A stretch of 10,138 nt of DNA. It comes from Oscillospiraceae bacterium. GTDB lineage: Bacteria; Bacillota; Clostridia; Oscillospirales; Acutalibacteraceae. Positions within the stretch are counted from its first letter, which is position 1; each line of letters begins with the position of its first letter. Under the pieces are notes generated by a model. The model was not told the DNA's origin. It ran no database searches and saw nothing but the letters and a program-made list of their open reading frames with translations. Below, piece by piece: positions 1 through 6,728 of this stretch. The stretch lies in contig JAQXHW010000144.1 in NCBI GenBank assembly GCA_029007475.1, forward strand, positions 1 through 10,138. The letters are read 5' to 3'. Position numbers and translations under genes: made by a program.

Positions 1-1674
1 GACTGGGCAAATGCAACCGATGACGCTCCAGAGGCTAAGTCTGAGGGTGCTGAGAAGCTCGTTAAGATGGTTGACGGCATCATGAAGCCTGTTTCCAAGA
101 TGGACGGCGACTCACTCCCCGTTTCCGCCTTCGTTGACCACGCTGACGGTACATTTGAGCAGGGTGCTTCCGCTTACGAGAAGCGCGGTGTTGCTGTTAT
201 GGTTCCCAAGTGGAACGCTGAGACCTGCGCAAAGTGTAACAAGTGCTCCTTCGTATGTCCTCACGCAACTATCCGTCCCTTCGCACTCAGCGAGGAAGAG
301 GCTGCAAATGCTCCCGAGAACATCCGCATCGCTCCCAAGCCTATTGTTAAGACTGACTACAAGTACACTCTTGCAGTTTCTCCCCTTGACTGTATGGGCT
401 GCGGTGTTTGTATCGGCGTTTGTCCCACAAATTCTCTCACAATGGTACCCAGAGAGTCTGAGGAAGCTCAGCAGGCAGTATTTGATTACTGCGTAGCAAA
501 GGTTACCGAGAAGCCCGAGACTACTGCTAACCTGAACCTCATCGGTTCACAGTACAAGCAGCCTCTCCTCGAGTTCTCCGGCTCCTGCGCAGGCTGTGCC
601 GAGACTTCTTACGCACGTCTTATCACCCAGCTCTTCGGTGACAGAATGTATATCTCCAACGCAACAGGTTGTTCCTCTATCTGGGGCGGCCCTGCTGCAA
701 CATCTCCCTACACAACCAACAAAGAGGGCCACGGTCCTGCATGGGCAAACTCCCTCTTCGAAGATAACGCAGAGCACGGCCTCGGTATGTACCTCGGCCA
801 GAAGGCTATCCGTTCAAGACTCATTGAGAAGATTGAGAAAATTGCCGCTTGCGACAAGGCTTCCGCTGAGCTCAAGGCAGCAGCAGACGAGTACCTGGCA
901 ACCGTAGAGGACGGCGAGAAGAACACAGCCGCTACCAAGGCTCTTGTTGCAGAGCTTGAGAAGCTGGGCGCTTGCGACTGCACAGATATCGGCGATATCC
1001 TCAACAACAAAGAGTACCTCTCCAAGAAGTCCGTTTGGATTTTCGGCGGCGACGGTTGGGCTTACGACATCGGCTTCGGCGGTGTTGACCATGTTCTCGC
1101 TACCGGCGAGGATGTAAACATCATGGTATTCGATACCGAGGTTTACTCCAACACAGGCGGTCAGGCCTCCAAGGCTTCTCAGATTGGTCAGGTTGCTCAG
1201 TTCGCAGCAGCAGGTAAGGCTATCAAGAAAAAGAGTCTTGCCGATATCGCTATGAGCTACGGCTACATCTATGTTGCTCAGATTGCTATGGGCGCTGACA
1301 TGAACCAGACCCTCAAGGCAATTAAGGAAGCAGAAAGCTACAACGGACCTTCTCTCATCATCGGCTACGCTCCCTGTGAGATGCACTCTATCAAGGGCGG
1401 TATGCAGAACTGTCAGAAGGAAATGGCTCGTGCAGTTGAGTGCGGTTACTGGAACAACTTCCGTTATGACCCCAGACTCGCCGCAGAGGGCAAGAATCCC
1501 TTCACTCTCGACAGCAAGGCTCCCACAGCCTCCTACAAGGACTTCATTCTCTCCGAGGCTCGTTACAGCTCACTGACACGCAGCTTCCCTGAGAGAGCAG
1601 AGGAGCTCTTTGAGAAGGCTCAGAAGAACGCTGAGGCTCGTTTCGACGAACTCACCGAGAGAGCTAACGGCTGA
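1..1674 (+). CDS. nifJ: Pyruvate:ferredoxin (flavodoxin) oxidoreductase, C-terminal part (5' end outside window)
   Basis: The enzyme oxidises pyruvate with CoA to acetyl-CoA and CO2 and passes electrons to ferredoxin; it is cytoplasmic and central to anaerobic fermentation. The reading frame is open from base 1, so the ATG at 67 is internal; 557 residues are visible of a usual ~1170-1200. Seen in order: two 4Fe-4S motifs of the ferredoxin domain, CAKCNKCSFVCP (codons from 226) and CMGCGVCIGVCP (from 391); then the thiamine diphosphate domain with the cysteines that hold the proximal cluster (codons at 586, 595, 670 and a fourth at 1375 in YAPCEMHS); the TPP-binding GDGWAYDIGFGG (from 1048) and EVYSNTGGQASKAS. 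All cluster and cofactor residues expected of this half are present. Codon use is strongly skewed to C-ending codons and AAG, unlike the later genes, as expected for an abundant protein. It is followed by a strong terminator, so it appears to end its transcription unit. Confidence 0.97.
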   Translation, partial: DWANATDDAPEAKSEGAEKLVKMVDGIMKPVSKMDGDSLPVSAFVDHADGTFEQGASAYEKRGVAVMVPKWNAETCAKCNKCSFVCPHATIRPFALSEEEAANAPENIRIAPKPIVKTDYKYTLAVSPLDCMGCGVCIGVCPTNSLTMVPRESEEAQQAVFDYCVAKVTEKPETTANLNLIGSQYKQPLLEFSGSCAGCAETSYARLITQLFGDRMYISNATGCSSIWGGPAATSPYTTNKEGHGPAWANSLFEDNAEHGLGMYLGQKAIRSRLIEKIEKIAACDKASAELKAAADEYLATVEDGEKNTAATKALVAELEKLGACDCTDIGDILNNKEYLSKKSVWIFGGDGWAYDIGFGGVDHVLATGEDVNIMVFDTEVYSNTGGQASKASQIGQVAQFAAAGKAIKKKSLADIAMSYGYIYVAQIAMGADMNQTLKAIKEAESYNGPSLIIGYAPCEMHSIKGGMQNCQKEMARAVECGYWNNFRYDPRLAAEGKNPFTLDSKAPTASYKDFILSEARYSSLTRSFPERAEELFEKAQKNAEARFDELTERANG

Positions 1675-1735
1675 TAATTCCCTGTAAGCAGCGGCGAAAA
1701 AATCCCGTGCTTGCAAAGCGACACATAAGAAACCA

Positions 1736-1767
1736 GGGCTGCGGCAAAATGCCGCAGCCCTTTTTTT
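1736..1767 (+). terminator. Intrinsic terminator of the PFOR gene
   Basis: A perfect stem GGGCTGCGGC / GCCGCAGCCC (1736-1745 with 1751-1760, loop AAAAT, extendable by an A-T pair) is followed by seven T residues. It lies 61 bases past the stop codon. The stem is almost the same as the one at 2973-2997. Confidence 0.93.
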
Positions 1768-1804
1768 ACGTCAAAAACGACAAAGGATAAGTCTTACCTT
1801 TATG

Positions 1805-1849
1805 AAGATCGCTGAATATAAAAATTCCCAAAATAAAATGGGAGATCTT
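1805..1849 (+). repeat. Imperfect inverted repeat in the leader of the dockerin gene
   Basis: AAGATC (1805-1810) pairs with GATCTT (1844-1849), and TCCCA (1826-1830) pairs with TGGGA (1839-1843), which directly abuts the outer 3' arm; a 15-base bulge lies on the 5' side. There is no T tract, so it is not a terminator. It could be an operator or a leader RNA structure; the region is AT-rich and chance cannot be excluded. I see no convincing promoter for the dockerin gene; TTGTTT (1861) with TCTAAA (1883) at 16-base spacing is the best weak candidate. Confidence 0.25.
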
Positions 1850-1921
1850 ACTGTTTTGCTTTGTTTTAGTGTTAGAAGAAACTCTAAAAGTGTATTTACA
1901 TAAATTTATGGAGGAATTGTT

Positions 1922-2926
1922 ATGAAAAAGATTTTAGCCTTTGCCATGGCTCTTTTGATGACGCTGTCAGTATTCGGCATTTTGGTCGTATCATCTGCCG
2001 AGTACAGCGAAAAATTCGGCTCAAGCCTTATTGACGCAATAGAAAATGCCACCGAGGATGAGCTGATACCTGTTTTTATGTCCACGAAAGGCAAGCCTGT
2101 TGACCACATGAGCCTCGGCGAGTACATAAAGTACAAGGGCTTTGAGGAAGAGACCTTAAGCCGTGAGGAGAAAGCTGCCCTCACCAAAGAGTATAATTTG
2201 GTTTATTATCCTGAGGTTATGCGGCAGGCAGGAGAGCAGTACACCGAAATTTTTGATGAGGTTTTCGGCGGAGCAACTCCCGATGAAACTTATTTCGGAA
2301 TATCGATTTCGTACATAAGTCTTATGACTACAAAGGATAAGATCCTCCTGCTTGCAGAGTACGATATGATAACAGGCATAGAATATGCGGGCCCGGACGC
2401 GGATAAAACTCCCGAGGAAAAGCAGTTTCTTATAGACTACGCCAACAGCCACGGCTTAGATGCCCAAAAATTCTGCGCTAATTATACGGTTGATATCTAC
2501 GGCGAAGCCTCGGGCTATACTATGTTTTTTATAAGCACAGGAGCAGAAAACTGCTTAATGTGCGAGCAGTATATCGAGGACGTGTTTCTTATCCGCGGCT
2601 TTAACAGGGGAGAAAAGAACCCCACAGGAGTTCTGACCTTAGATAAAGATGGAAATTACAGCACCCTTGATAAGGAAGTCGAAGAAGGAACGCTTGATAT
2701 CCACGAGGCTCAAAAGGTACTGCCTTTTGCTTATCTTTTGGGGGATGTTGACCTTGACGGTGCGCTTACTGTAAAGGACGCTACAAGAGTGCAGAAGCAG
2801 ATAGCAAAAATAGAAGTACCAAGGATTTCATACGTTGAGGAATACTTGAGAGACTCAAACTGCGACGGAGAGTTTAATATTAAGGACGCAACATATATAC
2901 AGGCAAAGGTTGCAGGAACGGTTTGA
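1922..2926 (+). CDS. Secreted dockerin-containing protein of unknown function
   Basis: 334 residues. The start is fixed by GGAGGA at 1910-1915, six bases before ATG. Residues 1-26 form a signal peptide (MKK, a long hydrophobic core, SSA before the probable cut). Residues ~275-334 are a full type I-like dockerin: two calcium loops, D275-x-D277-x-D279-G with D286, and D311-x-N313-x-D315-G with D322, each followed by a KDAT helix (KDATRVQKQIA and KDATYIQAKV), the two DATs 36 residues apart. Dockerins bind cohesins on scaffoldins or on the cell surface, so this is probably a surface or complex-bound protein. Residues 27-270 contain no glycosidase or protease motif I can recognise. The stretches DELIPVFMST (46-55) and TTKDKILLLAEYDMITGIEY (136-155) resemble the small alpha/beta modules seen before dockerins in other Ruminococcus secreted proteins, which recall protease propeptide/inhibitor folds; that is from memory and uncertain. 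It is monocistronic, with terminators on both sides. Confidence 0.85.
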   Translation: MKKILAFAMALLMTLSVFGILVVSSAEYSEKFGSSLIDAIENATEDELIPVFMSTKGKPVDHMSLGEYIKYKGFEEETLSREEKAALTKEYNLVYYPEVMRQAGEQYTEIFDEVFGGATPDETYFGISISYISLMTTKDKILLLAEYDMITGIEYAGPDADKTPEEKQFLIDYANSHGLDAQKFCANYTVDIYGEASGYTMFFISTGAENCLMCEQYIEDVFLIRGFNRGEKNPTGVLTLDKDGNYSTLDKEVEEGTLDIHEAQKVLPFAYLLGDVDLDGALTVKDATRVQKQIAKIEVPRISYVEEYLRDSNCDGEFNIKDATYIQAKVAGTV

Positions 2927-2972
2927 AATTTTGCGACAAATGAAATAAACCTCAGCGAGAGGTAAAAGGTAA

Positions 2973-3001
2973 GGGCTGCGGCTAAATTCCGCAGCCCTTT
3001 T
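2973..3001 (+). terminator. Intrinsic terminator of the dockerin gene
   Basis: A perfect 9-bp stem GGGCTGCGG / CCGCAGCCC (2973-2981 with 2989-2997, loop CTAAATT) is followed by TTTT. It lies between convergent genes; the minus-strand side has only a mixed, weak T tract, so it may serve the zinc-ribbon gene poorly. The stem matches that of the PFOR terminator. Confidence 0.88.
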
Positions 3002-3025
3002 CATGTATGTATAATGTAAAAATTC

Positions 3026-3619
3026 TCAAGATTCCTTTTCGAAACCGCAGCTGCAACGGGAAACAGAATTCATATAAGTTTTTCCGCAATTCGGGCACTT
3101 CCAGGTACCTGCCTTTATCTTTGTTGATTCAGCCTTTGCGTAGGGAGATTTCTCTCCGCATTTTTTGCAGAATCCGCCTATGCTTCTCTCTCCGCATTTT
3201 GGGCAAATCCAGCTGGGAGCATGTGCCTCGAAAGGTTTATCCGCTGTGTTGTTAGTACCTGTATTTTTACGGTAATAGGGGACATCGTTGCTTTTATCAT
3301 GGTATGTAACGCAGTCTGAAGAGGCTCTCAGTTCTGCAATACGCGCAGAGGTAGTTAATTCCTGTAATATATAGGCGAGAGCAAGGAATAACTCGGCTAA
3401 AACAATGCAAATTCCGGTACTGATAATCGTTGGAAGAAAGGCATATAAAATCTCCGAGAAAGAATCAGCACGGGATTCTGATAAGCTTACGATAGATAGT
3501 ATTGTTCCTACAAAACTTATTATTCCTGCTAAAATAATATAAAACGAGGCGGTTTTAGCCAAGAATCGTACGTGTTTGGTTTCTTTTTTGCAGTCCATAA
3601 TACAAGTGAGCTTTTCCAT
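3026..3619 (-). CDS. Two-helix membrane protein with two C-terminal zinc ribbons, function unknown
   Basis: 197 residues; no named family recognised. The ATG at 3619-3617 is preceded by AGAGGAGAT (3634-3626), a good ribosome binding site. Two hydrophobic segments at about residues 22-46 and 57-86 form a helical hairpin, joined by a short polar loop. A linker (~90-135) rich in polar residues follows, then two zinc-ribbon-like modules: C139-x2-C142 with C151-x2-C154, and C175-x2-C178 with C189-x-C191. The second ends CSCGFE. Zinc ribbons of this kind commonly occur in small membrane proteins of Clostridia with no defined role; they may recognise protein or nucleic acid partners on the cytoplasmic side. 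It stands alone, divergent from the riboswitch-controlled ATPase and convergent with the dockerin gene, so the context gives no functional clue. AT content is higher than in the PFOR gene. Confidence 0.8.
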   Translation of the reverse strand: MEKLTCIMDCKKETKHVRFLAKTASFYIILAGIISFVGTILSIVSLSESRADSFSEILYAFLPTIISTGICIVLAELFLALAYILQELTTSARIAELRASSDCVTYHDKSNDVPYYRKNTGTNNTADKPFEAHAPSWICPKCGERSIGGFCKKCGEKSPYAKAESTKIKAGTWKCPNCGKTYMNSVSRCSCGFEKES

Positions 3620-3646
3620 TAATAAATCTCCTCTAAATAAAAACTT

Positions 3647-3678
3647 AACTGTATCGACAAAAAACAGCCTATACAGTT
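3647..3678 (-). promoter_or_regulatory. mRNA 5'-end stem-loop or operator of the zinc-ribbon gene
   Basis: A perfect 8-bp inverted repeat, AACTGTAT / ATACAGTT (arms 3671-3678 and 3647-3654 on the minus transcript), encloses a 16-base loop. It lies just downstream of the predicted -10 (3690-3685), so the transcript would begin at or next to the first arm. It could protect the mRNA 5' end or bind a repressor. No T tract follows, so it is not a terminator. Confidence 0.5.
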
Positions 3679-3684
3679 TATTTT

Positions 3685-3713
3685 AGTGTAGCATGATTGC
3701 CTAAATAGTTCAA
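3685..3713 (-). promoter_or_regulatory. Predicted sigma-A promoter of the zinc-ribbon gene
   Basis: On the minus strand TTGAAC (3713-3708) and TACACT (3690-3685) are separated by exactly 17 bases. Each matches the consensus at four of six positions. It is placed 65 bases upstream of the start codon. Confidence 0.55.
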
Positions 3714-3739
3714 GTATAAGTTAATTAATAGAAAAACTC

Positions 3740-3767
3740 TTGCATTTTTTGAAATTTGTGTTATACT
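3740..3767 (+). promoter_or_regulatory. Predicted extended -10 promoter driving the riboswitch and cation ATPase
   Basis: TATACT (3762-3767, five of six matches) is preceded by TG one base upstream (3759-3760), making an extended -10. TTGCAT (3740-3745) is a weak -35 at 16 bases. The start of transcription would fall near 3774, immediately before the riboswitch aptamer, which supports both calls. Confidence 0.65.
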
Positions 3768-3774
3768 TTTCTCC

Positions 3775-3867
3775 AATAAGGGAGTAGTCAACGAATTTTA
3801 TTCGTGATGAAAGTCAACATCGTGAATCGTCCTGATTCTGGCTTCATATTAAATGACGAGACTTATC
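3775..3867 (+). promoter_or_regulatory. yybP-ykoY-type manganese riboswitch aptamer
   Basis: Recognised from primary motifs and folding. The family's 5' signature AAGGGAGTAG is at 3778-3787 and the 3' signature CGAGACTTAT at 3857-3866. ATAAG (3776-3780) pairs with CTTAT (3862-3866) as the closing stem, and GTCA (3787-3790) can pair with TGAC (3854-3857). Inside are a hairpin ACGAAT/ATTCGT (about 3790-3804), the conserved-looking AACATCG loop segment (about 3815-3821), an inner hairpin GAATC/GATTC, and GGCTTCAT pairing back to ATGAAAG. This family senses Mn2+ and is known upstream of Mn2+ exporters, including P-type ATPases such as Lactococcus YoaB. Here it precedes a P-type ATPase and is followed by a terminator that uses its closing-stem strand, so Mn2+ should turn expression on. 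Confidence 0.87.
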
Positions 3868-3902
3868 TGCACTTTGGCGGGTAAGGCTCGTCTTTATTTT
3901 TT
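3855..3902 (+). terminator. Expression-platform terminator of the manganese riboswitch
   Basis: GACGAG-A-CTTATC (3855-3867) pairs with GGGTAAG-G-CTCGTC, the paired part ending at 3892: twelve pairs including one T-G wobble, one A-G mismatch, and an ~12-base loop. TTTATTTTTT follows (3893-3902). The 5' arm contains CTTAT, the same strand that closes the aptamer, so aptamer and terminator are mutually exclusive. Ligand binding would hold that strand in the aptamer and allow read-through. Confidence 0.85.
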
Positions 3903-4051
3903 CCCTGAGCGTGAAGGGATATTGCGGCGCGGTTATTTTCGCTTCGCATCAGCCGTGGGAGCTCCTTTTCCTCCCCCCTTTTTATATAGAAAGAGGGCTT
4001 TGCATAATTCGCCAAAACGCAGAAAACATATATTTGAGAGGTTGTGTTAGC
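3903..4051 (+). other. Post-terminator leader and ribosome binding site of the cation ATPase
   Basis: About 150 untranslated bases lie between the riboswitch terminator and the start codon. GAGAGG at 4036-4041 is the probable ribosome binding site, ten bases before TTG at 4052. The leader also holds short hairpin candidates: TCCCT/AGGGA (3902-3906 with 3915-3919) and GGGAG/CTCCC (3957-3961 with 3971-3975, followed by CCC and five T residues), the latter resembling a weak second terminator. No coding sequence is convincing here. Confidence 0.5.
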
Positions 4052-6670
4052 TTGCTGTTTCACAGTGAAAAAATCGAAAATGTCCTCAAAACCCTTGAGA
4101 CCGATGCAGTAAAGGGTCTTGAGAGCAAAAGCGCAGAAAAGCTCCGGGAAAAATACGGAGAAAATACGCTTACCCCAAAAAAGCCGAAAAGTATGCTAAG
4201 ACGTTTCTTCGACCAGTTTAAGGACGTTATGATTCTTATTCTCTTAGCGGCGGCGGTAGTATCCTTTGTTATCGCCTGTGTTGAGCAAAATCCCATGGAG
4301 TTTTTCGAGCCTGCCCTTATTCTCCTTATTGTTGTTCTCAATGCAATAATGGGAGTTGCTCAGGAGAGCAAGGCGGAAAAGGCTTTAGCGGCGCTTAAAA
4401 ATTTGTCAGCACCCCACGCGAGGGTTATCCGCGACGGTAATGAGAGCGTCATTGACGCAAAGGCTTTAGTTCCGGGCGATATAATCAAGCTGGAAGCCGG
4501 CGACTTTGTGCCTGCTGATGCAAGGCTTATTTCAAGCGCCGCGCTGAAATCCGAGGAATCTGCTCTCACGGGTGAAAGCGTACCCTCCGAGAAAAATTTT
4601 GCCGCTGAGGTAGCCGAGGACGCACCCTTGGGCGACAGAGATAACATGGTGTTCTCAGGCTGTTCTATTACCTACGGCACAGCCTTAGCCGTTGTAACCG
4701 CTACGGGTATGGATACCCAGATGGGTAAGATTGCAAACCTGCTTGAGGGCGAGGGTGAAGCCCAGACTCCCCTGCAGAAAAAACTTGCAAATTTAGGAAA
4801 ATACTTAGGTGTTGTGGCACTTGTTGCCTGCGCCGTTGTCTTTATTGTAGGTATTGTAAACGGAATAAGTCCTCTTGAGATTTTTATGACCGCCGTATCT
4901 CTTGCTGTTTCTGCAATTCCCGAGGGACTTCCTGCTATCGTTACCATTGTTCTCTCAATCGGCGTACAGAGAATGGTTAAGAAAAATGCCCTGATAAGAC
5001 GGCTTCCTGCGGTTGAAACCTTGGGCAGCGCTTCCGTTATCTGCTCCGATAAGACAGGAACCCTAACTCAGAACCGAATGACCTTGACTAAGGCATATAC
5101 CGACTCGGCAGAGCTTGAGGTTATCTCAAAGGATAATTCGGAGGAGGTTAAGAAGCTGCTTCTATACGGCGCACTTTGCTGTGACGGCGCCGTTGTTATG
5201 AAGGACGACGGAAGTGTTCAGCACATAGGCGACCCTACCGAAACCGCCATAGTATTAGCCGCACAGAACAAGGGATATATTAAGGACGAGATTAACGCAA
5301 GGTATAAGAGAGTCATGGAAATTCCCTTTGACTCGGACAGAAAGCTCATGACAACCGTTGTCGAAATGGACGGCAGGTTTGTTGTTATTACAAAGGGAGC
5401 CTTCGATATGATGTCACCCCTCTGCGTAAAGGGCGACCTTAAAAAAGCGAAGAAAATTACCGAAAGCATGAGCGGGGACGCTCTGAGAGTTTTGGCAATT
5501 TCTTATAAGGTAATTGACGCTTTACCCGAGGAGGCTACCCCTGAGGCTCTTGAAAACAACCTCATTTTCATGGGTCTTGTTGGTATGATTGACCCTCCCA
5601 GACCCGAGGCAAAGGAAGCTGTTGCCGTTTGCCGAAAAGCAGGAATCCGTCCTATTATGATTACGGGCGACCATGTTGTAACTGCTACGGCTATTGCAAG
5701 GGAGCTTGGTATTTTCCGAGAGGGCGACCGCGCTGTTACCGGCGCCGAGCTTGACAAAATGACCGATTCAGAGCTCGACTCTGCGGTAGAGGGTATCTCC
5801 GTTTACGCAAGGGTATCCCCCGAAAACAAGATTAGAATTGTCAAGGCATGGCAGAGAAAGGGTCAGGTTGTTTCAATGACAGGCGACGGCGTCAATGACG
5901 CTCCTGCTCTTAAAGCGGCAGATATCGGCTGTGCTATGGGTATTACCGGTACGGACGTTGCTAAGGGTGCCGCAGATATGACCCTTACCGACGACAACTT
6001 TGCAACTATTGTTGACGCGGTAAAAGAGGGCAGAGGAATTTATGCAAACATCAAAAAGGTTGTCGGCTTCCTCTTAGGCACCAATATCGGCGAGGTTGTG
6101 GCTGTGTTTATTGCTATGCTCGTTTGGCACGAGTCTCCGCTTCTTTCCATGCAGCTTCTTTGGATTAACCTTGTGACCGACTCTCTCCCTGCTATTGCTT
6201 TGGGCATGGAAGCGGTTGAAAGCGATGTTATGGATAAGGCGCCCAAGCCTAAAAACGAGGGGATATTTGCCCACGGATTAGGCGTTAGAGTTGTGCTTCA
6301 GGGCTTAATGTTTGCAGCTCTTGCTCTCGGCGGCTTTGTTATAGGCCGGAGCTTTACCGGCAGCCTTGCAGCAGGTCAGACCATGGCTTTCATGGTGCTT
6401 GCTCTCTCTCAGGTTATTCAGGCCTTCAATATGAGAAGCGACCATTCTCTCTTTAGAATCGGGCCTTTCTCAAACAAAGCCCTAAACGGCGCAGCTGCCC
6501 TGTCAATTCTCATGGTGCTTCTTGTTTTGTTAGTGCCCGGACTCAATACCGCCTTCGGTCTGGTATATCTCCCTGCGGAGCTTTACCTTATCGGCGTCGG
6601 ACTTGTTTTTGTACCCGTTGTGATTATGGAGCTTTCAAAGCTCTTTGGCTTAATTAAAAATAAAACCTAA
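4052..6670 (+). CDS. P2-type cation-transporting ATPase, probable Mn2+ (or Mn2+/Ca2+) exporter
   Basis: 872 residues, the usual length for Bacillota SERCA/PMR1-like pumps. I start it at TTG 4052 (product begins MLFHSEKIENVLKTL) because homologues start at this point and GAGAGG lies upstream; the longer GTG reading at 3911 adds residues unlike the family. Seen: N-terminal cation-ATPase domain, M1-M2 (~60-102), actuator TGES (173-176), M3-M4 with PEGLP (290-294), phosphorylation site D333 in DKTGTLT, nucleotide-binding KGA (448-450), hinge GDGVNDAP (from 611), and M5-M10. Ion-site residues of the Ca2+-ATPase type are kept: E291 in M4, N678 and E681 in M5 (NIGE), N706 and D710 in M6 (NLVTD). The M8 position that is Glu in SERCA appears to be Q787. 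Motifs alone would say Ca2+ pump; the manganese riboswitch in front argues for Mn2+ efflux. It acts in the cytoplasmic membrane and ends in a terminator shared with bioY. Confidence 0.93.
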   Translation: MLFHSEKIENVLKTLETDAVKGLESKSAEKLREKYGENTLTPKKPKSMLRRFFDQFKDVMILILLAAAVVSFVIACVEQNPMEFFEPALILLIVVLNAIMGVAQESKAEKALAALKNLSAPHARVIRDGNESVIDAKALVPGDIIKLEAGDFVPADARLISSAALKSEESALTGESVPSEKNFAAEVAEDAPLGDRDNMVFSGCSITYGTALAVVTATGMDTQMGKIANLLEGEGEAQTPLQKKLANLGKYLGVVALVACAVVFIVGIVNGISPLEIFMTAVSLAVSAIPEGLPAIVTIVLSIGVQRMVKKNALIRRLPAVETLGSASVICSDKTGTLTQNRMTLTKAYTDSAELEVISKDNSEEVKKLLLYGALCCDGAVVMKDDGSVQHIGDPTETAIVLAAQNKGYIKDEINARYKRVMEIPFDSDRKLMTTVVEMDGRFVVITKGAFDMMSPLCVKGDLKKAKKITESMSGDALRVLAISYKVIDALPEEATPEALENNLIFMGLVGMIDPPRPEAKEAVAVCRKAGIRPIMITGDHVVTATAIARELGIFREGDRAVTGAELDKMTDSELDSAVEGISVYARVSPENKIRIVKAWQRKGQVVSMTGDGVNDAPALKAADIGCAMGITGTDVAKGAADMTLTDDNFATIVDAVKEGRGIYANIKKVVGFLLGTNIGEVVAVFIAMLVWHESPLLSMQLLWINLVTDSLPAIALGMEAVESDVMDKAPKPKNEGIFAHGLGVRVVLQGLMFAALALGGFVIGRSFTGSLAAGQTMAFMVLALSQVIQAFNMRSDHSLFRIGPFSNKALNGAAALSILMVLLVLLVPGLNTAFGLVYLPAELYLIGVGLVFVPVVIMELSKLFGLIKNKT

Positions 6671-6676
6671 TAAAAA

Positions 6677-6705
6677 ATCCCCGACTTCAAGAATAAGTCG
6701 GGGAT
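6677..6705. terminator. Bidirectional terminator between the cation ATPase and bioY
   Basis: An 11-bp stem (TCCCCGACTT at 6678-6687 with AAGTCGGGGA at 6695-6704, plus the closing A-T pair) has a 7-base loop. On the minus strand it is followed by six T residues (6676-6671), a good terminator for bioY. On the plus strand the tail is a weaker ATAAATTATT. It lies 6 bases past the ATPase stop and 23 bases past the bioY stop. Confidence 0.85.
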
Positions 6706-6728
6706 AAATTATTAATGGCCGTTAATGC

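Noticed and set aside
814..1386. 190-residue minus-strand reading frame opposite the PFOR gene
   Set aside because: It is antisense to a highly conserved enzyme with all cofactor motifs; the open frame follows from the biased codon use of PFOR.
3853..4050. 65-residue plus-strand reading frame overlapping the riboswitch terminator
   Set aside because: Its ATG lies inside the terminator stem with no ribosome binding site, and the composition is arbitrary; the bases are better explained by RNA structure.
3911..4051. N-terminal extension of the cation ATPase from GTG 3911
   Set aside because: The added 47 residues do not resemble the family's N terminus, have no ribosome binding site, and the region is explained as leader after the riboswitch terminator. 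TTG 4052 gives the usual start MLFHSEKIENVL.
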